Notes under the pieces: generated by a model
What the model saw: only the letters and a program-made list of their open reading frames with translations
Databases searched by the model: none
Told to the model about the DNA's origin: nothing
Source of the DNA: Cystobacterineae bacterium
GTDB lineage: Bacteria > Myxococcota > Myxococcia > Myxococcales > Myxococcaceae
Direction of reading: 5' to 3'
DNA length: 64,000 nucleotides
NCBI GenBank assembly: GCA_009782175.1
Contig: WRKR01000001.1
Coordinates: 1 to 64,000 of the forward strand
Program-made: the position numbers and the translations under genes
Shown: positions 47,474-55,780 of the stretch, piece after piece
Layout of the letters: every line of letters begins with the position of its first letter
How positions within the stretch are numbered: position 1 is the first letter of the stretch

Positions 47474-47989
47474 TTAACTGTTTTTCTCCAGACGCTGCGC
47501 CAAAACCCTCGCCAAACGCGAGCCGGGCTCTGCAAGCGTACGCACCAATTGGGTTGCCGGTTGCAACAACAATCCCAACAAACTCGCTCTCAACTCCGGC
47601 AATCCCGGTAGCTTAGATAGGGCATTGATCTCAGCCGCATTCATGCGCTGCCCATTCACAACGCCACTTTTTATTTTTAAAAAGTCCCTGTCTTTGAGGA
47701 ACTCCATCAAAATTTTCGCAGGAGCAACCAGATCTTCATAGCCTATAGCCAAAGCTATGGGCCCAACAAAATCATCAGCTATTGCAGAAACAGAAGTCCC
47801 TTGAGCGGCTCTCTTCGCCAAAGTGTTTTTTATCACCCTGTATTCAACACCACCTTCGCGAAGCTTGCGCCTCAATTGCGTCGCCGTCGCCACATCTATC
47901 TTCCTAAACTCAGCAACAACAATGGACTTGGCCTTGGCAAATTTTGCCGCCAACTCTTGAACCATTGCCTCTTTTTCGCTCTTTAACAT
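47474..47989 (-). CDS. rplJ: 50S ribosomal protein L10
   Basis: The 171-residue stalk base protein that binds L7/L12 dimers through its C-terminal helix. The N-terminal region is typical (SIVVAEFRKIDVATATQLRR, YRVIKNTLAKRA). Strong ribosome site GGAGG 9 nt before the ATG. L10 often represses its own mRNA by binding the leader; the long 457-bp gap upstream fits that. Confidence 0.96.
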   Translation of the reverse strand: MLKSEKEAMVQELAAKFAKAKSIVVAEFRKIDVATATQLRRKLREGGVEYRVIKNTLAKRAAQGTSVSAIADDFVGPIALAIGYEDLVAPAKILMEFLKDRDFLKIKSGVVNGQRMNAAEINALSKLPGLPELRASLLGLLLQPATQLVRTLAEPGSRLARVLAQRLEKNS

Positions 47990-48446
47990 CTTGTGTCACC
48001 TCCTTTTCCACAAATTCTGGCACAAAGTGCAAGAGCGAGAGAGGCTTCTTCTCCTCACGTCCTGTCTCGGCAGGGCCAATAAAACCGTTTAAGCTAAGGA
48101 CATATTCAAAAAACCACATCAAAAAAACACATGCCCCAAACCCCTGCTGTCTTCGTCCAGGCTTAGGTGCCATTACACATAACGACACCTCAACTCGAAA
48201 CCAGTGGCGCCTAGCATAAAAAAAACAAACTGTCAAACACCTCAAAAATCTTTTTTAAAGTCCGACAAAATTTAAACCCCTGTCAGGGCGGTGTAGGTTT
48301 GAAATGAGCCTGGCGAGAGACTCCGTTCGCCCCTCGGAGAGCACGCTCTTTCTTGTCATTCTCTCTATTAGCTTGAGGCTGGCTTTGCGAGACGAGCTTT
48401 AGCGCGCCTCAATTGAAACCGGTCTGGATTTTAACCTCAAAGCGCT
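47990..48446 (-). promoter_or_regulatory. Long rplJ leader, possible L10 autoregulatory region
   Basis: About 457 bases between rplA and rplJ, the longest gap in the ribosomal block. On the minus strand it contains a stem-forming segment with the GCGTGCTCTC motif (copy C), then CCGAGG, a word also found in the kink-turn of known L10 leaders. I could not fold a full L10-leader consensus. A promoter inside this gap is also possible. Confidence 0.4.
48336..48366 (-). repeat. Copy C of the dispersed post-gene motif
   Basis: Read on the minus strand: AGAGAGAATGACAAGAAAGA then GCGTGCTCTCC, about 80 nt after the rplA stop. It aligns with copies A and B with small gaps and, like them, lies sense-strand downstream of a stop codon. 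Confidence 0.45.
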
Positions 48447-49160
48447 CTAGCGGAGGAGGCCGGAAAAGGCTTGTGTCTCCAGCTTTATCCCCGGGCCCAT
48501 CGTCGATGAAATGGCTATTCCTCTCAAATAAACCCCTTTGGCCGTCGCTGGTTTCAACTTGATGACGGTTTCCATGAGTATCTGGAAGTTCTCAACAAGC
48601 TTTTCAACCTCAAACGAAACTTTGCCCAGGGGTGCATGGATGATGCCCGATTTTTCAACACGCAACTCCACTTTGCCACCCTTGGCATCCCGAATGGCCT
48701 TCGCCAAATCCATCGTCACCGTCCCTACTTTGGGGTTGGGCATCAACCCCCGTGGCCCCAAAAATTTGCCAAGGCGCCCCACCACACCCATCATGTCAGG
48801 CGTCGCAATGACGGTGTCAAACTCCATAAAACCTTCTTCAATACGCTTTGCCAAGTCCGCATCCCCCACTATATCCGCACCTGCGGATTGGGCCTCTGCC
48901 ACCTTGTCGCCTTTGGCAAAAACCGCCACCCTCACGGACTTGCCTGTGCCATGCGTCAACACCACCGCGCCACGTACCATTTGGTCCGCATGTCGTGGAT
49001 CTACACCTAAATTCACCGCCACCTCTACGGATTGATCAAACTTCGTGTTGAGTACATCCGCTGTCTCTTTGAGAAGCTTAAAACCTTCTGCAACAGCATA
49101 ACGCTTGTTGCGATCTACTTTCTGCGCTGCCGCACGGTATTTTTTTCCACTTTTAGCCAT
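48447..49160 (-). CDS. rplA: 50S ribosomal protein L1
   Basis: The 237-residue L1 with standard motifs: [20 protein letters not shown] near 40-60, [16 protein letters not shown] near 128-143 and TMGPGI near the end. L1 binds 23S rRNA in the mobile stalk and in many bacteria represses the L11 operon. GAGAGGG before the ATG. Confidence 0.97.
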   Translation of the reverse strand: MAKSGKKYRAAAQKVDRNKRYAVAEGFKLLKETADVLNTKFDQSVEVAVNLGVDPRHADQMVRGAVVLTHGTGKSVRVAVFAKGDKVAEAQSAGADIVGDADLAKRIEEGFMEFDTVIATPDMMGVVGRLGKFLGPRGLMPNPKVGTVTMDLAKAIRDAKGGKVELRVEKSGIIHAPLGKVSFEVEKLVENFQILMETVIKLKPATAKGVYLRGIAISSTMGPGIKLETQAFSGLLR

Positions 49161-49186
49161 TTCTTGTCCCTCTCAAAAGCAATGTG

Positions 49187-49630
49187 TCAGACAATTTCCA
49201 AACCCATGGAGCGCGCCGTTCCTTCAACGCTGCGGATGCAGGCTTCCAGTGTGGCCGCTGTCGTGTCCTGGAGTTTGGCTTTGGCAATCTCTTCAACCTG
49301 CTTCTTCGTCACCTGGCCCACTTTCTCCTTGCCAGGGCGCTTGGAGCCAGAGCCTTTTTTCTTCTCTGTGTGCAAGCCCGCAGCCTTTTTGAGGAGCACA
49401 GGGGTGGGGGGAGTCTTCAAAATAAACGTAAATGAACGATCTTGATATACGGTTATGACGACAGGGATGATCAACCCCTCCTTCATCTGCACCTGCGTCG
49501 CCGCATTAAACTGCTTGCAAAACTCCATAATATTCACCCCCTGCTGACCCAATGCCGGGCCAACGGGAGGCGCAGGGTTCGCTTTGCCCGCAGGGACTTG
49601 TAACTTAATCTGCCCCGTTATTTTCTTCAT
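49187..49630 (-). CDS. rplK: 50S ribosomal protein L11
   Basis: The 147-residue protein of the GTPase centre: N-terminal [19 protein letters not shown] and C-terminal RSMGLEIV are characteristic. AGGAG site before the ATG. Followed by rplA after 26 bp. The 187-bp gap before it (49631-49817) shows no gene or clear hairpin. Confidence 0.97.
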   Translation of the reverse strand: MKKITGQIKLQVPAGKANPAPPVGPALGQQGVNIMEFCKQFNAATQVQMKEGLIIPVVITVYQDRSFTFILKTPPTPVLLKKAAGLHTEKKKGSGSKRPGKEKVGQVTKKQVEEIAKAKLQDTTAATLEACIRSVEGTARSMGLEIV

Positions 49631-49817
49631 TTGTTTTTCTCCTGTGGTTCAAACGGCTCCAAAGCCTCCCACTTCTGAATTTAAGCCTCCGCCTACACCG
49701 CTTATAACTTATAACCTCCAGCCTCTGCCTTCAAACCCCTTCATGTCTTCCCACACCACGTGCTGACCATATTCCTGAATATTCCTTAAACCAGCCCCCT
49801 TGAAACCGGCCTCTCAT

Positions 49818-50366
49818 TTATCCGCCGGACTTCTCCACTTGCATAAAATCCAACTCAACAGGTGTTGCTCGACCAAAAATGGAAACCAATACCTTCACCC
49901 TCCCCTTCTCAGGGTTCACCTCTTCAATGGTGCCGTTGAAATTCGCAAAGGGGCCGTCAATAACGCGTACGGTGTCTCCAACCTCATATTGCACTTTGGG
50001 ACGAGGCTTGAGCGTTCCTTCAGAAATCTGCATCGTCAGCCGCTGCACCTCAACATCGCTGATGGGAGGAGGTTGCTGGTTGTGGGCAGCGCCAACAAAA
50101 CCCGTTATTTTGGGAGTGTTTTTGACAAGGTGCCAGGAACGATCGTTCATGTTCATCCGCACCAGAATATAGCCCGGAAAAAACTTCCTCCGCGTCGTCT
50201 TCTTCTCGCCCTTCACCATCTCCACCACTTGCTCCATCGGAATTAAAATTTCTCCAAAATATTCCTGCAACCCCTCAAGACGAATTTTGTCCTCTAAGCT
50301 TTTCTTCGCTTTGTTCTCAAACCCAGAATAGGTGTGGACCACATACCAGCGCATTTCTTCAGACAT
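49818..50366 (-). CDS. nusG: Transcription antitermination protein NusG
   Basis: The 182-residue factor links RNA polymerase to ribosomes or Rho. It has the NGN domain starting [16 protein letters not shown] and a C-terminal KOW domain with [19 protein letters not shown]. The ATG at 50366 overlaps the last base of the secE stop codon (TGATG). Longer upstream frame rejected. Confidence 0.97.
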   Translation of the reverse strand: MSEEMRWYVVHTYSGFENKAKKSLEDKIRLEGLQEYFGEILIPMEQVVEMVKGEKKTTRRKFFPGYILVRMNMNDRSWHLVKNTPKITGFVGAAHNQQPPPISDVEVQRLTMQISEGTLKPRPKVQYEVGDTVRVIDGPFANFNGTIEEVNPEKGRVKVLVSIFGRATPVELDFMQVEKSGG

Positions 50367-50806
50367 CAGAGCAGTTCCCAAAGTCGAGGAAGCCATTCCA
50401 CCATCAACTCATAACTCAGAGAGTCGGCAAAAAATAAAAAAAGAGCGGCTATAAAAGAAGTAACAATGACGGCCACCGTCGACACGCGGACTTCTGCCAG
50501 AGACGGCCACACCACGCGCATTAACTCAGACGCAGCCTCTTCAGCATAAGCTCTGGGCTTCTTCGCAAGAGAAACCCAAACAATAACCCCCAAAGCCAAA
50601 GCAAGGCCGCCAAGAGAGGTAATGCGCCAACCCAAACCTTCAAACAAAAAAGGGTTGGCCCAACCTATCCCATCCAAAAGCAACTCAAGCAGATGTCCAA
50701 AAAACAACGCCAAAATAGAGCCCAACACCAAAGCGACAATGACAAGCAAACGCTTGGAGTCCATCTTCGCCCGGTTGGCTTTTTCACTGGCCTCATTGGC
50801 CGACAT
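50366..50806 (-). CDS. secE: Preprotein translocase subunit SecE
   Basis: The 146-residue SecE has three hydrophobic helices (about 20-45, 62-82, 110-132) and the conserved segment before the last helix, [19 protein letters not shown], which clamps SecY. GGAGG precedes the ATG. Translationally coupled to nusG, as in most bacteria. Confidence 0.95.
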   Translation of the reverse strand: MSANEASEKANRAKMDSKRLLVIVALVLGSILALFFGHLLELLLDGIGWANPFLFEGLGWRITSLGGLALALGVIVWVSLAKKPRAYAEEAASELMRVVWPSLAEVRVSTVAVIVTSFIAALFLFFADSLSYELMVEWLPRLWELL

Positions 50807-50830
50807 ACAAAACCTCCACTACACAGAAGA

Positions 50831-50903
50831 CAGGCCAGGAGGGATTCGAACCCCCAACCGTCGGTTTTGGAGACCGCTGCTCTACCGTTAGAGCTACTGG
50901 CCT
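50831..50903 (-). tRNA. tRNA-Trp (CCA)
   Basis: A 73-nt cloverleaf: acceptor AGGCCAG/CTGGCCT, anticodon loop CTCCAAA giving CCA, T loop TTCGAAT, discriminator G. It lies between rpmG and secE, the usual place. Confidence 0.95.
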
Positions 50904-50905
50904 AA

Positions 50906-51070
50906 TCACACTTTTCCTTCTTTATGCGGCATGTGTTTTCGACAACGAGGACAAAACTTGGACAGCTGAAGCTTGTCCTGCTGCTTCCGGCGGTTTTTCG
51001 TCGTCGTATAGTTGCGCTCACTGCAACCAGAACACTCCATCGAAATAATGCTTCGATTTCCTTTGGGCAT
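50906..51070 (-). CDS. rpmG: 50S ribosomal protein L33 (zinc-binding form)
   Basis: A 54-residue protein, starting [20 protein letters not shown] and carrying two CxxC pairs (Cys13/16 and Cys40/43), so the zinc-binding C+ form of L33. It ends 2 bp from tRNA-Trp. No strong ribosome site because the T/A-rich repeat lies just upstream. Confidence 0.95.
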   Translation of the reverse strand: MPKGNRSIISMECSGCSERNYTTTKNRRKQQDKLQLSKFCPRCRKHMPHKEGKV

Positions 51071-51083
51071 AAAAAAATACCTT

Positions 51084-51136
51084 CTTCAAAAACACCACAA
51101 CTTCAAAAAAACACCACAACTTCAAAAAAAATACCA
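51084..51136. repeat. A-rich 17-19-bp tandem repeat, three units
   Basis: Three units of CTTCAAAAA(AA)ACACCACAA between the tuf terminator and rpmG. Units differ by the length of the A run. Confidence 0.85.
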
Positions 51137-51167
51137 CGAGAGGAGAAAAACCACTTTTCTCCTCTCG
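51137..51167 (-). terminator. Rho-independent terminator after tuf
   Basis: A perfect 13-bp stem (51137-51149 with 51155-51167), 5-nt loop, 11 nt after the tuf stop. On the minus strand it is followed by TGGTA and then T8. It should separate tuf from rpmG and the secE-nusG unit at least partly. Confidence 0.85.
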
Positions 51168-51178
51168 CTGCAAAACAC

Positions 51179-52369
51179 TTAAGCAATAATGCCGGTGACA
51201 GCGCCTGCACCCACCGTGCGGCCACCTTCACGAATGGCAAAACGCAAACCCGCTTCCATGGCAATGGGCGTAATCAACTCCACTTCCACTTCGACGTTGT
51301 CCCCAGGCATGATCATCTCCGAGCCCGCCGGCAATTTGACAGTCCCCGTCACGTCGGTGGTGCGGAAATAAAATTGAGGTTTATAGCCATTCACAAACGG
51401 CGTGTGGCGACCACCCTCTTCCTTCGTCAAAATATATACCTGGCCCTTAAATTTGGTGTGCGGTGTCACCGTTCCAGGCTTCGCCAACACCTGGCCACGC
51501 TCAATCTCTTCTCGCTTCAAACCGCGCAACAAGGCGCCAACATTGTCGCCTGCTTGCCCCTCATCCAAAAGCTTGCGGAACATTTCCACTCCCGTCACCA
51601 CCGTCTTGCTCGTCGCGCGAATGCCCACAATTTCTACTTCTTCGCCTACCTTAATTTTGCCTCGCTCAATGCGACCTGTCGCCACCGTGCCACGACCTTC
51701 AATGGAAAACACGTCTTCCACAGGCATCAGGAAGGGCTTGTCTATGTCTCTTTGAGGCGTGGGAATATAGGCGTCAACAGCTTCCATCAACTTCAGCAAA
51801 GAAAGCTCGCCAATTTCCGAGGTGTCGCCTTCAAGCGCTTTGAGCGCAGAGCCCGCAACAATGGGGGTTTCATTGCCGGGGAATTCATATTTGGACAACA
51901 GGTCGCGCACTTCCATTTCTACCAGCTCACGCAACTCAGGGTCATCCAACATGTCAATCTTATTCAAAAAGACGACAATATAGGGAACTCCCACCTGGCG
52001 AGCCAACAAAATGTGCTCGCGCGTCTGGGGCATGGGGCCGTCCGCAGCAGAAACCACGAGAATGGCTCCGTCCATCTGCGCAGCACCCGTTATCATATTC
52101 TTCACATAGTCGGCGTGTCCCGGACAATCCACGTGAGCATAGTGGCGGTTCTTCGTTTGGTATTCCACGTGCGCGGTGGCAATGGTTATGCCGCGTTGAC
52201 GCTCCTCAGGGGCCTTGTCAATCTGATCATAAGCCAATGCTTGACCACCACCCTGCTTGGCCAAAACCTTCGTAATCGCCGCAGTCAACGTGGTCTTCCC
52301 GTGGTCAACGTGGCCGATGGTGCCAATATTCACGTGCGGCTTCGATCTCTCGAATTTCTCCTTGCTCAT
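51179..52369 (-). CDS. tuf: Elongation factor Tu
   Basis: The 396-residue GTPase that delivers aminoacyl-tRNA. Motifs: [14 protein letters not shown] at 19-32, [29 protein letters not shown] and NKIDM. AGAGGG precedes the ATG. It follows the four-tRNA cluster; the order tRNAs-tuf-rpmG-tRNA-Trp-secE is common in proteobacteria and Myxococcota. Confidence 0.98.
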   Translation of the reverse strand: MSKEKFERSKPHVNIGTIGHVDHGKTTLTAAITKVLAKQGGGQALAYDQIDKAPEERQRGITIATAHVEYQTKNRHYAHVDCPGHADYVKNMITGAAQMDGAILVVSAADGPMPQTREHILLARQVGVPYIVVFLNKIDMLDDPELRELVEMEVRDLLSKYEFPGNETPIVAGSALKALEGDTSEIGELSLLKLMEAVDAYIPTPQRDIDKPFLMPVEDVFSIEGRGTVATGRIERGKIKVGEEVEIVGIRATSKTVVTGVEMFRKLLDEGQAGDNVGALLRGLKREEIERGQVLAKPGTVTPHTKFKGQVYILTKEEGGRHTPFVNGYKPQFYFRTTDVTGTVKLPAGSEMIMPGDNVEVEVELITPIAMEAGLRFAIREGGRTVGAGAVTGIIA

Positions 52370-52406
52370 AATTTCCCTCTTAAAAACCAGCGTTCTACTT
52401 CAATGG

Positions 52407-52479
52407 TGCCCTGATCCAGGATTGAACTGGAGACCTCATCCTTACCAAGGATGCGCTCTGCCAACTGAGCTACCAGGGC
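52407..52479 (-). tRNA. tRNA-Thr (GGT)
   Basis: A 73-nt cloverleaf: acceptor GCCCTGG/TCAGGGC, anticodon loop TTGGTAA giving GGT, T loop TTCAATC, discriminator A. CCA is not encoded. Confidence 0.95.
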
Positions 52480-52530
52480 TTGAAAAAACTCCTCTTCAGC
52501 TTCAACTGTCCTTCAACAACAAAAAACCAG

Positions 52531-52603
<73 letters not shown>

Positions 52604-52750
52604 AATGCACGCCTCTTCTTCAACTCATGCCCCTTCTTCTGCATTCAACCCCCTTCGCCGCTCATTCAAATGCCCTCGCCCTTCAACACCCCTGCTTCAA
52701 TAAACCCAACATAGCCCCTTCACCTCGTGCCGCTTCCGCCACTGCAACCT

Positions 52751-52834
52751 TGGAGGGAGTTGGATTCGAACCAACGAAGGCGCTATGCCGGCAGATTTAC
52801 AGTCTGCTCCCTTTGGCCTCTCGGGCATCCCTCC
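52751..52834 (-). tRNA. tRNA-Tyr (GTA)
   Basis: An 84-nt class II tRNA: acceptor GGAGGGA/TCCCTCC, anticodon loop CTGTAAA giving GTA, long variable arm, discriminator A. Confidence 0.95.
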
Positions 52835-52926
52835 AAAACAACTTCTGCTCAACACCCCTTCATCCTCAACACCGCTGCTGCTCAAAACCACGCTCTGCCT
52901 TCTTCACCCTCCTCTCTCCATATCCT

Positions 52927-52999
52927 GGCCGGCGGCGGGACTCGAACCCGCGACCTACTGATTACAAATCAGTTGCTCTACCAGCTGAGCTACACCGGC
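52927..52999 (-). tRNA. tRNA-Thr (TGT)
   Basis: Acceptor GCCGGTG/CGCCGGC, anticodon loop TTTGTAA giving TGT, T arm GCGGG/CCCGC. The discriminator position reads C rather than the usual A or T of tRNA-Thr, and CCA is not encoded. Thr identity rests on the anticodon and gene order. Confidence 0.9.
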
Positions 53000-53108
53000 A
53001 AAGCTCCAAAATGCACCTTGAAAGCCCGCCAAAAAAACCAGATCCGCGCTCCTTACATAGACAATACCCTCCCGTCAAGCATTGCCTGCAAAAACCCCTT
53101 TGAAATTC

Positions 53109-53873
53109 TTAAACCACACCCCCCCCTGTCTCCGCTTCCTTCATTTTGCGCTGACGAAATAACTCATATAACACTATCCCCCCCGAAACCGATGCATTCA
53201 ACGAAGAAACAAACCCACTCATCGGAATCCGCAGATGAAGATCGCAATGCTTCAATAAATTGGGACCAATCCCTCTGCCTTCACCACCTATGACTACAAC
53301 CCAGGGGCCCCTCCCGTCCATTTCCCAAAGCAGCTTCGAACCTTGAGGCGTTGCCGCCAAGGACCAATAGCCCCCTTTCTTCAAACGCTCCAACAAGCGA
53401 CAAAGGTTCGTCACTTGCGCTATGGGCAGGTGCACCAGGGCGCCGGCAGAGGCCTTCAGCGCCGCGGGCGTTATGCCCGTCGCGCGGTTCTTGCCAATGA
53501 CCAGGGCCGATAGGCCTAAAGCCAGGGAAGTCCTCGCAATGGCTCCGAAATTCTGCGGATCCTCTATGCCGTCCAAAAGCAATATACAGCTGTCTTCCCG
53601 CGGAGGCAAAACCAGCCCCAACAAAGCCTCCTCCGAAAGAAAAGAAAAGGCCACAACCCTGGCCAGCATGCCTTGGTGCGGCGCCCCCCTCGTCCATTCG
53701 TCCAGCGCCTCTCGCTCTGCCCACTCCACAACCACCCCTGCTGCTTGCGCTTTCTCTTCCAAAAGCCGCCAACGGCTCCCACAAAGCCCCTTCGCTAAAT
53801 AACAACGCAAAACCTTCTGCGGCGCATGCACAAGCAACTCCATAACAGGGTTAAATCCCCAAACCCACTGCAT
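53109..53873 (-). CDS. rlmB: 23S rRNA 2'-O-ribose methyltransferase (RlmB/SpoU family)
   Basis: A SPOUT methyltransferase of 254 residues from the ATG at 53873 (GGAG 5 nt upstream), which gives the family start QWVWGFNPVMELL. Motifs: DGIEDPQNFGAIARTS, VIGGEGRGIGPNLL and IPMSGFVSSLNASVSGGIVLYE cover the knotted SAM site (the last cut here to key residues N, S and G). RlmB methylates G2251. The frame runs open to 54080 over a repeat tract encoding Gly/Arg/Thr-rich sequence; that extension is probably not translated. The tRNA cluster follows on the same strand. Confidence 0.9.
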   Translation of the reverse strand: MQWVWGFNPVMELLVHAPQKVLRCYLAKGLCGSRWRLLEEKAQAAGVVVEWAEREALDEWTRGAPHQGMLARVVAFSFLSEEALLGLVLPPREDSCILLLDGIEDPQNFGAIARTSLALGLSALVIGKNRATGITPAALKASAGALVHLPIAQVTNLCRLLERLKKGGYWSLAATPQGSKLLWEMDGRGPWVVVIGGEGRGIGPNLLKHCDLHLRIPMSGFVSSLNASVSGGIVLYELFRQRKMKEAETGGGVV

Positions 53874-53960
53874 GCCCTCTCCCGCAGTCGCACCCATCCC
53901 CTCTGCTCCCAATATACCCGCCCGCTTCAACAAACCCTTTTTCTTGTATATGCGCCCACT

Positions 53961-54023
53961 TCCTCCCTCTGTACGGCCTCGCTCTGTACGGCTTCCTCCC
54001 CCTGTACCTCCTCCCTCTGTACG
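53961..54023. repeat. Imperfect 15-18-bp tandem repeat (CTCTGTACGG core)
   Basis: Four copies of a CTCC-CTCTGTAC-type unit; GTAC recurs at 53971, 53986, 54004 and 54019. It sits directly upstream of the preferred rlmB start. Confidence 0.75.
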
Positions 54024-54186
54024 TTGCTCCTGGCTATGCTCCTTCCCTATATGACGCGTTTTGGAAAACCTGCCTCTCATGCTTCTCTCCCTCTTCCCTT
54101 CTCGTGAAAGGAACTTCAGTAAACATCTCCCGCTTTAACTCGCAAAGTGTTGGCAGCTGGGAAAAAAAAGCATAAACTCACAGACA

Positions 54187-55482
54187 ATGAAAAACGCCTC
54201 CCTCTTTCTTGTGTTGGGTTTCGCTTTGGCTGCATGCCAAACATATGACTTTGAGCCTGTTAAACCTCTGGCTGTTACTCAGGTTTCTGAAGAAATTGAC
54301 ATGGAGGTCAACCCGCTTCCGGCCAATATTATGATCCTCCTCGACAAGTCGGGATCCATGGAGCACACCGTCAACCCAGGCTTTCAAGTCAGAGAGGGGC
54401 AGGCCAGCGCACTTCCCAACACCAACTGCAGCGAACACAATTGCTATGACAATCCCAACTATAGCTTGTGCACCTCTTCGTGTTCTACGCGAATCAACGA
54501 GTTGCGTTATGCCATGCGCGAATTTCTGGAAGAAAGCCGTGAGCTCAGCCCAGAGGATCCTCGGCCTCTTGGCAACTTCGGCCTCACCTTGTTTCCTATG
54601 GCAACAACAGAAGATGAAGATGAATGTGCAGCTCCTCAAAACGCTCATACTACCTTTGCAACTTCAGACGAAAATGCAGCTCTGCGCACGAACATCGACA
54701 AAATCCAAAGCTATATTTTTGATGAGCTCTTTAACACCTCAACCCGAACGCCCATTTATGGAGGAACCCCCACGGGCAATTCCCTGGAATATTTGCTCGA
54801 CAATGTCTTTTCCAGACGCGAAGAAGGCCGAAAAAATTATATATTGCTGCTGACCGACGGCCTGCCCAACTGCAACGCCAACAATGCACAGCCTGACGAA
54901 AATCAAACCATCTGCCCCAACAACAACCAGTGTATGTGCACCATGGGTTCCGTATGCAAAAGCCGAGGAGGAGGAGATGAAGGTTGTGGAAATGGCAACG
55001 GCTGCTTGGACACCCGTGCAACCGTGGAAGTGATCAGACAACTTCATGCGCAGAACATACAAACCTTCGTCATCGGCTTCGGAGATGAGACGAGTGGCAC
55101 CACAGGCCAAATTGACGCGGTAAATGAGCTCAATGCCATGGCCAGAGCCGGCGGCCTCGTGCGCGACTGTGATCTGAGCCAACCGGGCTGCACAGCCTAT
55201 TATCCCGCGAAAGATCGCGAAGAGCTTTTGAAAGCACTCCGAGAATTGGCGGGGAAGATAGTCGAGGACCCTTGCTTCTTCCGCCTTTCTGCCAACATCT
55301 CCAATGAAGAGCTCATTAACGTCTATGTAGAAAATAACCTGGTCGCACCAGGGCCTGATACTTATCAATATAACGCTCTCAGCGGCATCCTCGAAGTCCA
55401 AGGCAACCTCTGCGAGCGCTTGCAAAACTCTAACAACCTCAACCCCGTTAAAATACGCATTTCTGTTCTGCAACCCCTATAG
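54187..55482 (+). CDS. cglB: VWA-domain lipoprotein, CglB-like gliding adhesin
   Basis: The 431-residue lipoprotein (lipobox LAAC, Cys17) begins its mature part CQTYDFEPVKPLAVTQ, closely like CglB of Myxococcus, the integrin-like adhesin of adventurous gliding motility. The VWA domain has MIDAS DKSGSM at 53-58, a later Thr region (GGTPTGNS) and LLLTDG. Cysteines are numerous (NCSEHNCYDN, CTSSCS, and a Cys-rich stretch near 250-275), suggesting disulfides outside the cell. Monocistronic, divergent from rlmB, with the dispersed motif downstream. CglB identity is recognised from memory and not tested by search. Confidence 0.8.
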   Translation: MKNASLFLVLGFALAACQTYDFEPVKPLAVTQVSEEIDMEVNPLPANIMILLDKSGSMEHTVNPGFQVREGQASALPNTNCSEHNCYDNPNYSLCTSSCSTRINELRYAMREFLEESRELSPEDPRPLGNFGLTLFPMATTEDEDECAAPQNAHTTFATSDENAALRTNIDKIQSYIFDELFNTSTRTPIYGGTPTGNSLEYLLDNVFSRREEGRKNYILLLTDGLPNCNANNAQPDENQTICPNNNQCMCTMGSVCKSRGGGDEGCGNGNGCLDTRATVEVIRQLHAQNIQTFVIGFGDETSGTTGQIDAVNELNAMARAGGLVRDCDLSQPGCTAYYPAKDREELLKALRELAGKIVEDPCFFRLSANISNEELINVYVENNLVAPGPDTYQYNALSGILEVQGNLCERLQNSNNLNPVKIRISVLQPL

Positions 55483-55503
55483 GCGCTTTCCCAAAGGCAT
55501 GCA

Positions 55504-55534
55504 GCAGAGGGAATGAAGAGAGCGCGTGCTCTCT
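55504..55534 (+). repeat. Copy B of the dispersed post-gene motif
   Basis: GCAGAGGGAATGAAGAGAGC then GCGTGCTCTCT, 21 nt after the cglB-like stop. AGAGAGC/GCTCTCT forms a perfect 7-bp stem with loop GCGT, the best hairpin of the three copies. No T run follows. Confidence 0.55.
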
Positions 55535-55557
55535 CAACCCATCCACTCCGCTCCTAT

Positions 55558-55637
55558 TTGAGGTGGGCTGTGTTTGATGTGCGCTGTGTTTGAGGTGCGC
55601 TGTGCTTGAGGTGCGCTGTGTTTGAGGTGCGCTGTGT
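55558..55637. repeat. 16-bp tandem repeat, five units
   Basis: Five units of TTGAGGTGCGCTGTGT with single-base variants, in the 298-bp gap between the cglB-like gene and fumarase. Immediately upstream of the region expected to hold the fumarase promoter. Confidence 0.95.
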
Positions 55638-55780
55638 TTGCCTGAAAAAAATGAGGAGGGCCAGAGAGGAATTGTGCCCCTCTATATCCATTTTTGCTAA
55701 ACTGCTTGCGCGTTGAATTTTCCCCCTCATTTTTGCTCTAGGCTGCGGTTTTATGGCCTATAGAAAGGTTTGCTTAAGCC

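Noticed and set aside
50924-52414. 496-codon plus-strand frame across tuf and rpmG
   Set aside because: It is antisense to tuf, rpmG and a terminator. The His/Arg/Asn-rich translation is typical of the complement of a conserved gene.
55558-55637. Possible CRISPR array
   Set aside because: The units are head-to-tail with no spacers, only 16 bp long, and no cas gene is present. The same holds for the other tandem repeats.
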